A stretch of 64,000 bases of DNA, taken from contig OY288189.1 of the NCBI GenBank assembly GCA_958439205.1, forward strand, positions 1,813,001-1,877,000, given 5' to 3'. Below the pieces are notes generated by a model. That model was not told where the DNA came from, searched no databases, and saw only the letters and a list, made by a program, of their open reading frames with translations. Position 1 is the stretch's first letter; every line of letters starts with the position of its first letter. The DNA is from an uncultured Allorhizobium sp. (GTDB lineage Bacteria; Pseudomonadota; Alphaproteobacteria; Rhizobiales; Rhizobiaceae). Shown here piece after piece: positions 16,437 through 26,534 of the stretch. Both the position numbers and the translations under genes were made by a program.

Positions 16437-16628
16437 TACTTTAGGGCCGAACAGGCTGTCGGCCGCCTTTCGGCCTGCCTCCTTGCGGTCGATCTCACCC
16501 TTCAGACGCTCGATCTCGCCTTCCAGCAAGGTGATTCGATGCCGCAACTCGTCTGCCGATATGGCGGATATGTCGCAGCCCAGCTCGTGGCCGGTGCCAC
16601 GCTTGCGGGGTTCTTCGTCGGTGATCAT
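16434..16628 (-). CDS. DUF1192 small coiled-coil protein
   Basis: A 64-residue protein with a central heptad-like stretch (ELRHRITLLEGEIERLKGEI) and the C-terminal ADSLFGPKV typical of DUF1192. No function is known. Its ATG overlaps the stop of the upstream MFS gene by 4 bp (ATGA), so the two are translationally coupled. Confidence 0.85.
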   Translation of the reverse strand: MITDEEPRKRGTGHELGCDISAISADELRHRITLLEGEIERLKGEIDRKEAGRKAADSLFGPKV

Positions 16629-17920
16629 TCCCGCGAATCCCTCTTGTCCTGTTCGTCATAGGGTTCCTGGTCCGGCAATGGGGCCGCACGCGGGTCGAGA
16701 CTCAGGCCCTCCGGCGTGCTGCTCATCGGCGAAGCCGAGATCGGCAGGTTCGGCACGTTTTCGCGATCGGCAGCCGGGATCGCGGCGCGGGTGCGGCTTC
16801 GGTAGATGGCATAGGCCGAAATCAGCAGGTGCGAGACGGCGGTGACTGCGAACAGCGCGTAAGGTCCGGCTGCCGTCATGACAGGGCCGCCGAGGGTGGG
16901 GCCGATGATGGTGCCGATGCCGAAGAGCAGGAGGAGGCCGCCGGACACCTTCACGAACTCATCCGGCTTGGCGAAGTCGTTCGCGTGAGCGACGGCAATC
17001 GGATAGAGCGCGTTGGCGGCCGCACCGTAGATGCCGACGAAAATGAAGATCCAGAGCGGATCTGTGGGCGTCAGGAAAACGAGCCCGAGGGCTGCGAAGG
17101 CGGCAAGTGCCGAAAGTGCCGCCAGCACGTAACGGCGGTCGATCCGGTCGGAGAGCTTGCCGGCAGGAAACTGCATGACAGCGCCGAGGAAGATCGTCAC
17201 CGAGAGAAGCAGCGCGATGGTTGAGGCATCAAGGCCGGTGCGCGCGCCGAAGACGGCGCCGAGCGTGCCATAGGCGCCGTTGGCGATGCCGATCATCAGG
17301 ATGCCGATAAAGGAGACGGGCGAGTTGCGGTAGAGCAGTGGCAGGTCGAGCTTGATCGACCGGAGCGGCTGGGGCGTCGCTGCGGTCGACATCAGCGTCG
17401 GCAGGACGGCGAAGCCGTAGACGATGCCGCAGATCATGAAGAGGATGGTGGTGGCAGGGTCGAAGACGCCGACCAGCATCTGTCCGCCGACCACGCCGAT
17501 CAGGGTGATCGAGATGTAGAACGAGAAGATCATGCCGCGGCTCTCGTTCGTCGCGCGCTCGTTCAGCCAGCTTTCGATGATCATCGAGGTGCCTGCCGTG
17601 CAGAAGCCGGTGATCACGCGCAGTGCCACCCACCAGGTGGCATCGACGACGATGCCGGTCAGCAGCGCGTTGACGGAGATCAGCGAGACGAAGGTGGAGA
17701 AGGCGCGGACATGGCCGACGCGCATGACCAGCTTCGGCGCCACGAAACAGCCGAGCACGAAGCCCGCCGCCCATGTCGTGCCGAGCAGGCCGAGCACTTC
17801 GTTCGAATAGCCTTCTGCGGCGCCACGGACCGGTAGCAACAGACCGTGCAGGCCGTTTCCGAGGAACAGGAAGAGCGTGCCCAGAAGCAGGGCCATTACC
17901 GGCAGAAGATTACGTCTCAT
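16625..17920 (-). CDS. MFS transporter (YcaD-like)
   Basis: A 431-residue, twelve-helix major facilitator protein. It has the motif between helices 2 and 3 in modified form (APKLVMRVGHVRAF), a family helix-5 region GTSMIIESWLNERATNESRG and GKLSDRIDRRYVL between helices 8 and 9. The last 55 residues are a hydrophilic tail rich in Pro, Glu and Asp. The substrate is unknown. I chose the ATG at 17920; a GTG 30 nt upstream is possible but has no ribosome binding site. Confidence 0.88.
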   Translation of the reverse strand: MRRNLLPVMALLLGTLFLFLGNGLHGLLLPVRGAAEGYSNEVLGLLGTTWAAGFVLGCFVAPKLVMRVGHVRAFSTFVSLISVNALLTGIVVDATWWVALRVITGFCTAGTSMIIESWLNERATNESRGMIFSFYISITLIGVVGGQMLVGVFDPATTILFMICGIVYGFAVLPTLMSTAATPQPLRSIKLDLPLLYRNSPVSFIGILMIGIANGAYGTLGAVFGARTGLDASTIALLLSVTIFLGAVMQFPAGKLSDRIDRRYVLAALSALAAFAALGLVFLTPTDPLWIFIFVGIYGAAANALYPIAVAHANDFAKPDEFVKVSGGLLLLFGIGTIIGPTLGGPVMTAAGPYALFAVTAVSHLLISAYAIYRSRTRAAIPAADRENVPNLPISASPMSSTPEGLSLDPRAAPLPDQEPYDEQDKRDSRE

Positions 17921-18126
17921 GGCATTCTTGTCGATTGGTGTGGATGGCACCCGAGGGCGGGCGGTACGACGCGGTTACAGTAGACGGATGTTCCTACCGT
18001 TGTCTGAATGCGACCTTGGCGCTTGCAGGAAAAGTTTCTGGCGGGCAAAAGTGACAGCGATGTGGCTGCGCACCGCATCGCATGCCGCCAGCGCGGCATC
18101 CCGCGCGGGTTCCACAAGGAAATTCG

Positions 18127-18282
18127 ATGACCAAGGCCATCTCCGCCTTTTTGATTCTTGCCATGATCGTTCAGGTGATCAAGCCGATCGGTATTCCGGG
18201 CCTGAGGCGACGCAGCGATTTCTGGAAGCTCGCGGTTGTCGCCTTCGTCACCTGGTCGATCACGCTGCTGATCCGACCCTGA
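18127..18282 (+). CDS. small membrane protein of unknown function
   Basis: A 51-residue protein (start MTKAISAFLILAMIVQVIKP) with two hydrophobic stretches at residues 4-18 and 31-48 separated by a basic turn (LRRRSDFWK). An ACAAGGA ribosome binding site precedes the ATG by 7 nt, and the frame ends neatly before the converging PACE gene. I do not recognise a family. Confidence 0.65.
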   Translation: MTKAISAFLILAMIVQVIKPIGIPGLRRRSDFWKLAVVAFVTWSITLLIRP

Positions 18283-18294
18283 CCCGATCGCGGG

Positions 18295-18738
18295 TCAGTT
18301 CGCGGCGGCAGCCTTTTCCGTCTGCCATTCCGGCAGGGGGAAGAGGCGGTCATAGGCCCAGTTGAAGATGAAGGCGTAGACTAGGTAAAAGAGCGCAAAT
18401 GCCACGTCCATGACGAAGGCCTGCCACAGGCTGATGCCGAGATACCAGGCAATGAACGGCATCAGGACCATCAGCAGTCCGGCCTCGAAGAGGATGGCGT
18501 GAATGATGCGCATCGGCACGGTCTTCAGCGTCGTGCCGGCATGGCGACGCAGAAGGTGGTCGAAGCCGAGATTGTAGAGATAGTTCCAGGCCGTTGCGAG
18601 GGTCGCGCTGACCACGCCGACGATGCCGATGTCGGTGACCGGCACTGAAAAGGCCCAGCTGCCCAGCGGTATGATCAAGGCGAGGCCAATGAGCTCGAAG
18701 CTGATGGCGTGGCGAATGCGGTCTGCGGCAGTGCGCAT
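18295..18738 (-). CDS. PACE-family efflux transporter
   Basis: A 147-residue protein with four membrane helices formed by two tandem bacterial transmembrane pair domains (RIRHAISFELIGL at residues 8-20; PMRIIHAILFEAGLL in the second repeat). Glu15 matches the essential membrane glutamate of AceI, the chlorhexidine exporter of this family. The expected role is proton-driven export of cationic compounds such as biocides or short-chain diamines. Confidence 0.9.
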   Translation of the reverse strand: MRTAADRIRHAISFELIGLALIIPLGSWAFSVPVTDIGIVGVVSATLATAWNYLYNLGFDHLLRRHAGTTLKTVPMRIIHAILFEAGLLMVLMPFIAWYLGISLWQAFVMDVAFALFYLVYAFIFNWAYDRLFPLPEWQTEKAAAAN

Positions 18739-18915
18739 GTTCTTCCCTCCGGGAAAACAAGCGGGTCGTCCCGCAGTGCTATCGGTCCCAAAATGGGGAG
18801 GTCGTCCTCGAGCCGTGATATAGACCCGGAGGCCTGAGGCGGCAAGGATTGTTTGCCGATATTTTCAGCAAAAGCACAAGGATTGAGCGTTATCGGAGGC
18901 CTGGTTGCCCCTCAG

Positions 18916-19827
18916 TCACACATGGAGTTCGCCGCGCGTGACGAGGACAGAGCTGCCACTGATCTCGACCTGGTCGAACTTCCCGTCGTTTGTCGTCACA
19001 CGCAAGCGGATGAGGCTGCGCCGGCCCATTTCAACGCCCTGTTCGATCAGCAAGTCTCGCTCCGGCAAAGCGGAGCCGAGAGTGGTGAGGAAGGCACCGA
19101 GTGCCGCCGAGGCGCTTCCTGTCGCGGGATCTTCTGCGACGTTGTCGAAGGGGGCGAACATGCGGGCGCGGATGTGGTCCGGACCGACCCAGGTGTAGAG
19201 GAAGGTAGCGCAGTCGCAGTCCTCGTCGGCAAAGGTTGCGCGAAGCGCGGTCAGCGGCTCAAGCTGCGAGGCCGCCTTGGCCAGGGCTTCCAGGTTCTTC
19301 ACTTCGACCAGGATGAATTTGAGGCCGACGGAGGCGAAGACAGGTTCATGCCTGCTTACCTCGATGTCGGCTTCGGCAAGGCCGATACAGGGGGCCATGA
19401 CATCAGCCGCTATGCGGGCACCGGTGGTGAGGGGGCCTGGAGCGCGGATCGTGGTTCCCGTCACCTTGCCGTCCGGATCGCGTTGCACTGAAACTTCGAC
19501 GAGGCCCGCCTTTTCCTCGAAGCGAAGGTGCTCGCCGACCGGTCTTCCGAAGTTGGTCCCTTCGGTTGCGAGCACATGCGCAGTGCCGACATTCGGGTGG
19601 CCGGCGAAGGGGACTTCCGTTACCGGCGTGAAGATGCGGACTTCGGCCGTATTGGCTGGGTCACTCGCAGGCAGGACGAAGGTCGTTTCCGAATATCCGA
19701 ACTCTGCCGCAATCTGCTGCATCTCGCTGTCGGTGAGGCCCCGCGCATCCGTGATGACGGCGAGCGGATTGCCGGCAAAGCGGCTTTCGGTGAAGACATC
19801 GACGGTGACGAAGGGGACGGTTTTCAT
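18916..19827 (-). CDS. PhzF family isomerase
   Basis: A 303-residue protein of the PhzF/diaminopimelate epimerase-like fold. It starts VPFVTVDVFTESRFAGNPLAV and has the catalytic Glu47 in YSETTFV, the PFAGHPNVGTA loop and the C-terminal DPATGSASAALGAFL. PhzF proteins isomerise small amino or hydroxy acids; no phenazine genes are near, so the substrate is unknown. Confidence 0.92.
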   Translation of the reverse strand: MKTVPFVTVDVFTESRFAGNPLAVITDARGLTDSEMQQIAAEFGYSETTFVLPASDPANTAEVRIFTPVTEVPFAGHPNVGTAHVLATEGTNFGRPVGEHLRFEEKAGLVEVSVQRDPDGKVTGTTIRAPGPLTTGARIAADVMAPCIGLAEADIEVSRHEPVFASVGLKFILVEVKNLEALAKAASQLEPLTALRATFADEDCDCATFLYTWVGPDHIRARMFAPFDNVAEDPATGSASAALGAFLTTLGSALPERDLLIEQGVEMGRRSLIRLRVTTNDGKFDQVEISGSSVLVTRGELHV

Positions 19828-19865
19828 GCAGGCTCCGGATGTTCCATTGCCCTCCCATAACGCAG

Positions 19866-19890
19866 AAAACCCGGCGCGTGGCCGGGCTTT
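19866..19890 (-). terminator. fba rho-independent terminator
   Basis: On the minus strand, GCCCGGC/GCCGGGT with a 5-nt loop is followed by TTTTC, 64 nt after the aldolase stop. Confidence 0.75.
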
Positions 19891-19953
19891 CGTGTCCTGA
19901 TGACAAGTTTGACGTGAGTGGTCACGTCTTACTTTTAGGAGGCGTGGAGCCGA

Positions 19954-20868
19954 TTATTCGGCCGCGATGGCGCCGACCTTGGCGACGCTTGCGGCGTAGA
20001 TCTGCTCGATCGTCCCTGCGATGCTGCTGTTGAATTCGGCGTCGCTCATGGTGACACGCAGCTTCTCGGCCAGCGCACGCGAGAAGCTCGCGATCATGCC
20101 GTGGTTCTGTCGCAGCTTTTCGCAGGCGTCGACCGTCGAATAGCCACCGGAGAGGGCCACGACACGGACGACCGAAGCGTGGTTCATCAGCGGTGCGTAA
20201 AAGTCGGCAACGGTCGGAATGGTCAGCTTGAGCATGACCTTGTCGCTTGAAGGTAGCTTGTCGAGCTCGGCGGCGATTGCGTCCCGCAGGATGGCTTCGG
20301 CTTCCGCCTTGCTCGGGCTCTTGATCGAGACTTCCGGCTCGACGATCGGCACAAGGCCCTGGGCGATGATCTGGCGGGCAACCTCGAACTGCTGGCGCAC
20401 GACGGCGGTTATGCCGGCCTTGTCAGCATGGGCGATCACGGAGCGCATCTTGGTGCCGAAGATACCCTTTTCGCGGCCGCGGATCAGAAGCGCGTCGAGG
20501 TCCGGCATGGGCTTCATCAGTTGAACGCCGTTTTCTTCCTCCATCAGACCCTTGTCGATCTTGAGGAACGGGACCACGCCCCGATTTTCCCAGAGGAAGG
20601 AGGGGACGGGCTCGCCATCGACATCGCCGTCCATGGTGCGCTCAAAAAGGATTGCGCCGATGACCTTGTCGCCGGTGAAAGCGGGCGCCTTCATGATGCG
20701 CACGCGCATTGCGTGGATCAGGCGGTACATTTCTTCGTCGCCCTGGTAGCCGCTCTCGGAGATGCCATAGAGACGCAGAGCGCCCGGTGTCGAACCGCCA
20801 CTCTGGTCCAGCGCGGCGATGAAGCCGGGTGCCGAGGTCATTTTGTCCAACATCTTCGCGTCCACCAT
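19954..20868 (-). CDS. fda: class I fructose-bisphosphate aldolase
   Basis: A 304-residue Schiff-base aldolase that splits fructose-1,6-bisphosphate. Landmarks are IAALDQSGGSTPGAL, GAILFERTMDG, PFLKIDKGL, PIVEPEV and the lysine-bearing VMLKLTIPT. It belongs to the same minus-strand block as tkt, gap and pgk but has its own 429-bp upstream region with a large palindrome, so it is probably regulated separately. TAGGAGTGAGAT precedes the ATG. Confidence 0.94.
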   Translation of the reverse strand: MVDAKMLDKMTSAPGFIAALDQSGGSTPGALRLYGISESGYQGDEEMYRLIHAMRVRIMKAPAFTGDKVIGAILFERTMDGDVDGEPVPSFLWENRGVVPFLKIDKGLMEEENGVQLMKPMPDLDALLIRGREKGIFGTKMRSVIAHADKAGITAVVRQQFEVARQIIAQGLVPIVEPEVSIKSPSKAEAEAILRDAIAAELDKLPSSDKVMLKLTIPTVADFYAPLMNHASVVRVVALSGGYSTVDACEKLRQNHGMIASFSRALAEKLRVTMSDAEFNSSIAGTIEQIYAASVAKVGAIAAE

Positions 20869-21235
20869 ATCTCACTCCTATCCCTGAACATGGCGCCGTC
20901 GCGCCGGACTATTCTCTTGCTCTTTCGACGGACCGATGTGGTCGTCCGGGTCATTCCCTTGAGCCTTTCGGCCTTCGAAGACCGAGATGAGTTCGGCGAT
21001 AACAGAACTTCTCCAAAGGGAAAATGGGCAGCTAACCTATTGAAACGATTGAAATCATTTCAATCGTTTGAAAATTCAAAGATTTTTAAATGCGTTTCAA
21101 TCGGCACGGAAATTGCTGTCGTTTCACCGCCAGACTGCATATCTGGCTTCAAGGGGAACAACCCGCCGGGCGGACCGAGGTTCCCGTTGCACCATGCTAA
21201 CACCGAAGGCCCGGCAGCCAAATGACATGGCGCAC
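20869..21235. other. gene-free region upstream of fda
   Basis: About 370 bp without a credible gene. It contains the fda ribosome binding site, a small GGCGC/GCGCC hairpin (20892-20905), an A/T-rich stretch around 21010-21110 unlike the flanking genes, and the 27-bp palindrome described separately. It ends at the pgk terminator. Confidence 0.6.
21043..21103. promoter_or_regulatory. 27-bp palindromic operator plus half-site upstream of fda
   Basis: A perfect inverted repeat of 13-bp arms (AAACGATTGAAAT, one central C, ATTTCAATCGTTT) spans 21043-21069. The 9-mer TTTCAATCG from its right arm recurs at 21095-21103. The site is 175-235 bp upstream of the aldolase start. Size and symmetry suggest a LacI-type or similar dimeric regulator. 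The regulator is not in this window. Confidence 0.65.
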
Positions 21236-21266
21236 GAAAAAACCGCGTGCCTTGGGACACGCGGTT
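21236..21266 (-). terminator. pgk rho-independent terminator
   Basis: On the minus strand, a 9-bp stem AACCGCGTG/CACGCGGTT with an 8-nt loop runs into TTTTTTC, 32 nt after the pgk stop. Confidence 0.9.
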
Positions 21267-21297
21267 CACTGTGGTTGCGATCGGTGGGTCGGCGTGA

Positions 21298-22497
21298 TCA
21301 GCCCTTGGTCAGGACCGCGATGCCCGGCAATTCCTTGCCTTCCATCCATTCGAGGAAGGCGCCGCCTGCCGTCGAGACATAGGAGAAGTCGTCAGCGACA
21401 CCGGCATGGTTGAGGGCGGAGACGGTATCGCCGCCGCCGGCAACAGAGACGAGCTTGCCTGCCTTGGTCTGTTCGGCGGCATGCAGGGCCGCCGATACGG
21501 TCGCCTTGTCGAAGGGCGCGATTTCGAAGGCACCGAGCGGGCCGTTCCAGACCAGGGTGGCGGCCTTGCCGATCCAGCTGTTGATCAGTTCTACGGACTT
21601 CGGGCCAACGTCCAGCATCATGGCATCCGCGGGGATCGCGTTGATGTCGACGGTTTCGTTGGCGGCATTGGCCTTGAACTCGCGGGCAACGACGCCGTCG
21701 ACGGGCAGCACGATGGCGCAGCCGGCGGTCTTCGCCGTTTCCATGATCGAACGGGCGGTGTCGGCGAGGTCATGCTCGCAGAGCGACTTGCCGACATCGA
21801 TGCCCTGGGCGGCGATGAAGGTGTTTGCCATGCCGCCGCCGATGACGAGGGCATCGACCTTGGTCACGAGGTTGGAAAGCAGGTCGATCTTGGTCGAGAC
21901 CTTGGCGCCGCCAACGATGGCGACGACCGGGCGGGTTGGCTGGCCCAGACCCTTTTCCAGCGCTTCCAGTTCAGCCTGCATGGTGCGGCCGGCATAGGCG
22001 GGCAGGTGGTGGGCAAGGCCTTCGGTCGAGGCATGGGCGCGGTGTGCGGCCGAGAAGGCGTCGTTGACGTAGATGTCGCCGTTCATGGCGAGTTCGGCGG
22101 TAAACTCCGGGGTGTTCTTCTCTTCGCCCTTGTGGAAGCGGGTGTTTTCGAGAAGCAGGATGTCGCCGTTCTCCATCTTGGCGATGGCGTCTGCAGCCGG
22201 GGCGCCGATGCAATCGGAGGCGAAGGCGACGCGCTGGTCGAGCACTTCCTCGACGGCAGGCGCGATCAGAGACAGCGACTGGTCTGCGACCGGTTCACCC
22301 TTCGGACGACCGAAATGGGCGAGCAGGATGACCTTGGCGCCCTTTTCCGACAGTTCGAGGATCGTCGGCGCAACACGCTCGATGCGGGTCGTGTCGGATA
22401 CCTTGCCGTTGGTCACGGGGACGTTGAGGTCAACGCGGACAAGCACACGCTTGCCTGCGATGTCGGTGAGATCGTCGAGTGTCTTGAAAGCCGGCAT
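21298..22497 (-). CDS. pgk: phosphoglycerate kinase
   Basis: A 399-residue glycolytic/gluconeogenic kinase that interconverts 1,3-bisphosphoglycerate and 3-phosphoglycerate. It has the N-terminal [11 protein letters not shown], the [10 protein letters not shown] and [11 protein letters not shown] loops and the C-terminal nucleotide loop [12 protein letters not shown]. The start is at [10 protein letters not shown] (22497); the open frame further upstream is not part of the family. In related genomes it follows gap directly; here two transporter genes intervene. Confidence 0.97.
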   Translation of the reverse strand: MPAFKTLDDLTDIAGKRVLVRVDLNVPVTNGKVSDTTRIERVAPTILELSEKGAKVILLAHFGRPKGEPVADQSLSLIAPAVEEVLDQRVAFASDCIGAPAADAIAKMENGDILLLENTRFHKGEEKNTPEFTAELAMNGDIYVNDAFSAAHRAHASTEGLAHHLPAYAGRTMQAELEALEKGLGQPTRPVVAIVGGAKVSTKIDLLSNLVTKVDALVIGGGMANTFIAAQGIDVGKSLCEHDLADTARSIMETAKTAGCAIVLPVDGVVAREFKANAANETVDINAIPADAMMLDVGPKSVELINSWIGKAATLVWNGPLGAFEIAPFDKATVSAALHAAEQTKAGKLVSVAGGGDTVSALNHAGVADDFSYVSTAGGAFLEWMEGKELPGIAVLTKG

Positions 22498-22582
22498 GGG
22501 TCTACCCGTCTTGAATGCTGTTGGAATTGGGCTTGCGGGCGGGACCTTACACCGCTCGTGTGACGGCGCAAGGCGCGCCGGC

Positions 22583-24412
22583 TCATTTTTCGGCGCTGCG
22601 ATCGACGGTTGCTGCACCGCGTTTGCGACGCAGGTAATCGCGTGTCGCATGGGCGAGTTCGCGGATATTGAGGAAGATCGGCCAGGTGGTCGCAGGCTCG
22701 ACTGGTTCCATCGAGACGCCGACCGAGGCGATGTGGCCGTGCTCGTCGATATCGCGCACGATCAGAACAATGGTGCCGAGACGAACGCGGTCGGCATAGT
22801 CCGGGCGGCCCCCGACTCGCTGGGTGATCAGTTCGGCGACCGTCTTGCCGCGCTCGCTGTCGGAGATCGACAGCGGCCCATAGGCCTCGTCGATATCACG
22901 CACATGGCTGGCGGGGGCGATGGCGAATGTACCGAAGAATTCGCCGTCGTCCTCGGCCACCGGGGCCTCGGTGGCGAAGAGGCGGTCGAGCAGCTTGGAA
23001 TAGCTCGGCGCGATGAAGAGGTAGACCTGGTCATTCTCGCGCAGACGGCCGGCATATTGATAGCGCATCGACTTGCCATCGCGGATGACGAGCGAGGGCA
23101 TGGCCCAGCGCGGAATGCGCTCGCCGTTGAGCACAGGGCTGCCGGCGACGACGCGGTAGGCGAGGAGTTCATGATTGGCGGTGCCCGGCAGGTCGAGTTC
23201 GACCTTGTCGATGGCACCGATGCGCGGCGGGATGATAAGGCCGAGACGCTTGGCGAGCGGCTTGATCGTCCAGCCTTGCAGCACCAGCGAGATCATCACG
23301 ACGATGAAGGCCGTGTTGAAGAAGGCCTCGCCGTTTTCCATGTTGCCGATGACGGGCACGATGCCGAGCAGGATGGAGACCGCACCGCGCAAGCCCACCC
23401 AGGCGATGAAGCCCGTTTCACGCTGGGTGAAATCGAAGGGCAGGAGGCAGAGCCAGACGGCGAGCGGTCGCGCGATGAACACCAGAAAGAGGGCGAGCAG
23501 AACGGCGGGCAGCAGGATCTGCGGAAACTGCGACGGCGTAGCGAGCAGGCCGAGCACGAGGAACATGACGATCTGGGCAAGCCAGGTCATGCCGTCCTGG
23601 AAGCGCTTGATCGACACCGTCGAGGGCAGCTTGCGCGACCCGGCATAGATGCCAGCGACATAGACGGCGAGGAAGCCGCTGCCACCGATCAGTCCGGTAA
23701 AAGAGAAAATCATCAAGGCGATCGCCAGCATGAAGATCGGGGCGAGACCCTGCTCGATCTGCAGCTTGCGCAGGATGAAGGCGATCATTGCGCCGCCGAC
23801 GAGGCCGAGGATCAGGCCGATGCCCATCTGCTCGACGAAGAGGCGCAGGAGTTCGAGAGACAGACCGTCCGAGCCGCTGCCATTGGAAATGAGTTCGACC
23901 AGGGCGATGGCGAGGAAGATCGCCATCGGGTCGTTGGTGCCGGATTCGACTTCCAGCGTCGAGCGGACGCGATCACGGATGTTGATGCCGCCGATGCGCA
24001 GAAGGAAGAAGACGGCAGCCGCATCGGTCGATGCGAGGATCGCGCCGAGGAGCAGGCCCTCAAGATAGCTGAAGCCGAAGAGGAAATGGGCTGCCACGCC
24101 GAGCAGAACAGTCGTCAGCAGCACGCCGAAGGTCGCGAGCGTCAAGGCGGGGGCGGCCGATAGGCGGAATGATTGCAGCGATGTGCCGAAGCCCGAATCG
24201 AAAAGCACGACTGCCAGGGCAAGCGAGCCGATTACATAGGCGAGGGGGAAGTTGGAGAAGTCGATGCCGAGGCCGTCGACACCCGCGCCAAGGCCAATGG
24301 TCAGAAAGAGAAGAAGGAGGGGCGCGCCGAAGCGGAAAGCGATGAGGCTCGAAAAAGCGGCCAGGAAAACCAGGGCCGTCGCAACCAACGTGACCGCGTA
24401 AAACTCACTCAA
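22583..24412 (-). CDS. CPA1-type potassium/proton antiporter (NhaP2/CvrA-like)
   Basis: A 609-residue protein. Residues about 1-390 form a cation/proton antiporter with [11 protein letters not shown] and [16 protein letters not shown], where the ND pair holds the ion-binding acid. Then comes a TrkA-C type regulatory domain (about 400-480), followed by a CorC/HlyC-like domain in which several charged motifs are visible. Such antiporters lower cytoplasmic K+ under stress. The stop lies 85 bp upstream of pgk, so read-through into pgk is possible. Confidence 0.92.
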   Translation of the reverse strand: MSEFYAVTLVATALVFLAAFSSLIAFRFGAPLLLLFLTIGLGAGVDGLGIDFSNFPLAYVIGSLALAVVLFDSGFGTSLQSFRLSAAPALTLATFGVLLTTVLLGVAAHFLFGFSYLEGLLLGAILASTDAAAVFFLLRIGGINIRDRVRSTLEVESGTNDPMAIFLAIALVELISNGSGSDGLSLELLRLFVEQMGIGLILGLVGGAMIAFILRKLQIEQGLAPIFMLAIALMIFSFTGLIGGSGFLAVYVAGIYAGSRKLPSTVSIKRFQDGMTWLAQIVMFLVLGLLATPSQFPQILLPAVLLALFLVFIARPLAVWLCLLPFDFTQRETGFIAWVGLRGAVSILLGIVPVIGNMENGEAFFNTAFIVVMISLVLQGWTIKPLAKRLGLIIPPRIGAIDKVELDLPGTANHELLAYRVVAGSPVLNGERIPRWAMPSLVIRDGKSMRYQYAGRLRENDQVYLFIAPSYSKLLDRLFATEAPVAEDDGEFFGTFAIAPASHVRDIDEAYGPLSISDSERGKTVAELITQRVGGRPDYADRVRLGTIVLIVRDIDEHGHIASVGVSMEPVEPATTWPIFLNIRELAHATRDYLRRKRGAATVDRSAEK

Positions 24413-24592
24413 TCCTCTTCCCCTTTCCCGATGCCGGCCGATCGACAGCGCCCACCACTGTCCGGTCCCTCTCTCCGGCTGTCAAACCGAAAGGTGGTGG
24501 CTTCCCGTCGTCATGACGGGCAATCCTTGCAAACCGGAAAATGAGATGCGTGCCGAACGGCTTGCGCAAAATGGAACAAGATCATGATCATA

Positions 24593-24626
24593 GTAGGGCG
24601 GATTTAAATTCTTTAATCCGCCCTAC
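24593..24626 (-). other. strong hairpin without T run after the BCCT gene
   Basis: Perfect 12-bp arms GTAGGGCGGATT/AATCCGCCCTAC with a 10-nt loop begin 7 nt after the stop of the BCCT gene. On the minus strand the hairpin is followed by TATGATCATG, not by T residues, so it is a poor intrinsic terminator and may instead protect the 3' end of the message. Confidence 0.5.
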
Positions 24627-24632
24627 GAAATT

Positions 24633-26291
24633 TTATCGGGGTTCGGAGAGCAGTCCCCGGATCAGGGCGTAGCTTGCTCCCAGAAGCACGATGGCAAAGG
24701 GCAGGCCGGTGGAAACCGCCATGGCCTGGAGAGCCACAAGTCCACCGCCGAGCAGCAGCGCGATGGCTACGAGGCCCTCGAAGGTCGCCCAGAACACCCG
24801 CTGCGGAACGGGAGCATTGACCTTGCCGCCGGCCGAGATCGTGTCGATTACCAGCGAGCCGGAGTCGGAGGAAGTGACGAAGAAGACCACTACGAGCACG
24901 ATGCCGATGAAGGAGGTGACGGCGGTGAGCGGCAGATGGGCGAGCATCTCGAATAGCTGCAGTTCAAGTGCTGCGTCCTGGACGCTGGTCAGGCCGTCAT
25001 TGACCACTTGGCTGATTGCCGTGCCGCCGAGCGCCGTCATCCAGAGGACGGATACCAGCGAGGGGATTAACAGAACTGCCGTCAGAAGCTCGCGCACGCT
25101 GCGGCCACGGCTGACGCGGGCGATGAACATGCCGACGAAGGGCGACCAGCTGATCCACCAAGCCCAGTAGAAGGCCGTCCAGCCCTGTGAGAAGTTGGTG
25201 TCTTCACGGCCGAAGGGATTGGCCAAGGCGGGCAGATAGGTCGCATAGGCCTTCAGGTTCAGGAAGAAACCCTGGATGATCTGCATGGTCGGGCCGACCG
25301 CGATGATGAAGACGAGCAGCAAGGCAGCGAGGCCGAGATTGATCTCGGACAGGAGTTTGACGCCCTTGTCCATGCCGGCCACGACAGAGGCGATGGCGAT
25401 GCAGGTGATGGCGAGCACAAGCAGGATCATCGTCGTCTGGGTCGAGGGAATGCCGAAGAGGAATTCGAGGCCCGCACTCGCCTGCTGGGCACCGATGCCG
25501 AGCGAGGTCGACAGGCCGAAGATGGTGGCGAAGACCGCCAGGATATCGATGACATGGCCCGGCCAGCCCCAGACGCGTTCGCCGAAGATCGGGTAGAAGA
25601 TCGACCGCAGGGTGAGCGGCAGGCCCTTGTTGAAGGAGAAGAGTGCGAGCGACAGTGCCACGACGGCATAGATCGCCCAGGGGTGCAGGCCCCAATGGAA
25701 GATGGTCGCGGCCATGGCGAGGCGACGAGCAGCTTCCGGGTCACCGACCGCACCATTGAGGGGTGCCCAGTCGGTCCGCACGCCATCTTCGAAGACCGGC
25801 CCGCCAAGGGCGGCGGTGAAGTGGCCCATGGGCTCGGAGACGCCGTAGAACATCAGGCCGATGCCCATGCCGGCGGCAAAGAGCATCGAGAACCAGGAGA
25901 GATTGCCGTAGTCGGGGCTCGCATCGGGGCCACCAAGGCGGATCCGCCCGAGCGGCGAGACGATGAGGCCGATGCAGACGATCACGAAGACGTTGCCGGT
26001 CAGCAGGAAGAACCAGTCGAGGTTGCCGGTGAGGAAGTCGCGCAGCCCAGTGAAGGCGGGCTCGAGCGTGGTCTGAAAGGTCAGCGTCAGGAAGGTGAAA
26101 ACGACGATAGCAAGGGCCGAGACGCTGAAGACGACATTGTGGATGTCGAGTTCGAAGACAAAGCGGCGGCGGAAATTGATGTTGTCCTGACCGATCTCAT
26201 AGGTCGTGTCGATGATCTCGGTGCGCCCTTCTGGCGCCGGGATCGCCTCTTCGGCGACAGCGGTATTGGGATCGGTGGTTGTTATGGCCAA
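24633..26291 (-). CDS. BCCT family betaine/choline/carnitine transporter
   Basis: A protein of about 552 residues with twelve membrane helices. The BCCT signature is clear: WFSMLFAAGMGIGLMFYGVSEP, the tryptophan-rich segment TAFYWAWWISWSPFVGMFIARVSRGR and FFVTSSDSGSLV. It imports a quaternary ammonium compound, perhaps for osmoprotection. The frame is open to 26471, but the TTG at 26291 has AAAGGA 10 nt upstream and gives a normal N terminus; an ATG at 26387 is the alternative. It interrupts the usual gap-pgk neighbourhood. Confidence 0.9.
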   Translation of the reverse strand: MAITTTDPNTAVAEEAIPAPEGRTEIIDTTYEIGQDNINFRRRFVFELDIHNVVFSVSALAIVVFTFLTLTFQTTLEPAFTGLRDFLTGNLDWFFLLTGNVFVIVCIGLIVSPLGRIRLGGPDASPDYGNLSWFSMLFAAGMGIGLMFYGVSEPMGHFTAALGGPVFEDGVRTDWAPLNGAVGDPEAARRLAMAATIFHWGLHPWAIYAVVALSLALFSFNKGLPLTLRSIFYPIFGERVWGWPGHVIDILAVFATIFGLSTSLGIGAQQASAGLEFLFGIPSTQTTMILLVLAITCIAIASVVAGMDKGVKLLSEINLGLAALLLVFIIAVGPTMQIIQGFFLNLKAYATYLPALANPFGREDTNFSQGWTAFYWAWWISWSPFVGMFIARVSRGRSVRELLTAVLLIPSLVSVLWMTALGGTAISQVVNDGLTSVQDAALELQLFEMLAHLPLTAVTSFIGIVLVVVFFVTSSDSGSLVIDTISAGGKVNAPVPQRVFWATFEGLVAIALLLGGGLVALQAMAVSTGLPFAIVLLGASYALIRGLLSEPR

Positions 26292-26482
26292 TGGTCCGGT
26301 ATCCTTTCGAATGGGTGGGGCCAAGGCCCCGAAGACGGCGCGGAACGCGCGCCAGGAAGGGGCGCAGGTCTGCCGAAACAGCCGCATTTGCGCCACAATT
26401 CGAAGGGGCAACCATTGACGTGCCGGATTGTTCCCAACCGGGACGATTTTTTCTCGAGCCTTGTTCCTCATCTCCGAAACGA

Positions 26483-26514
26483 AAGAAGGCGGGCCATTGC
26501 TGGCCCGCCTTCTT
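26483..26514 (-). terminator. gap rho-independent terminator
   Basis: A 14-bp stem built around GAAGGCGGGCCA/TGGCCCGCCTTC with a 4-nt loop, ending in TTTC on the minus strand, 20 nt after the gap stop. It isolates gap from the downstream BCCT gene. Confidence 0.88.
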
Positions 26515-26534
26515 CAGAGATGATGTCCTGTTGA

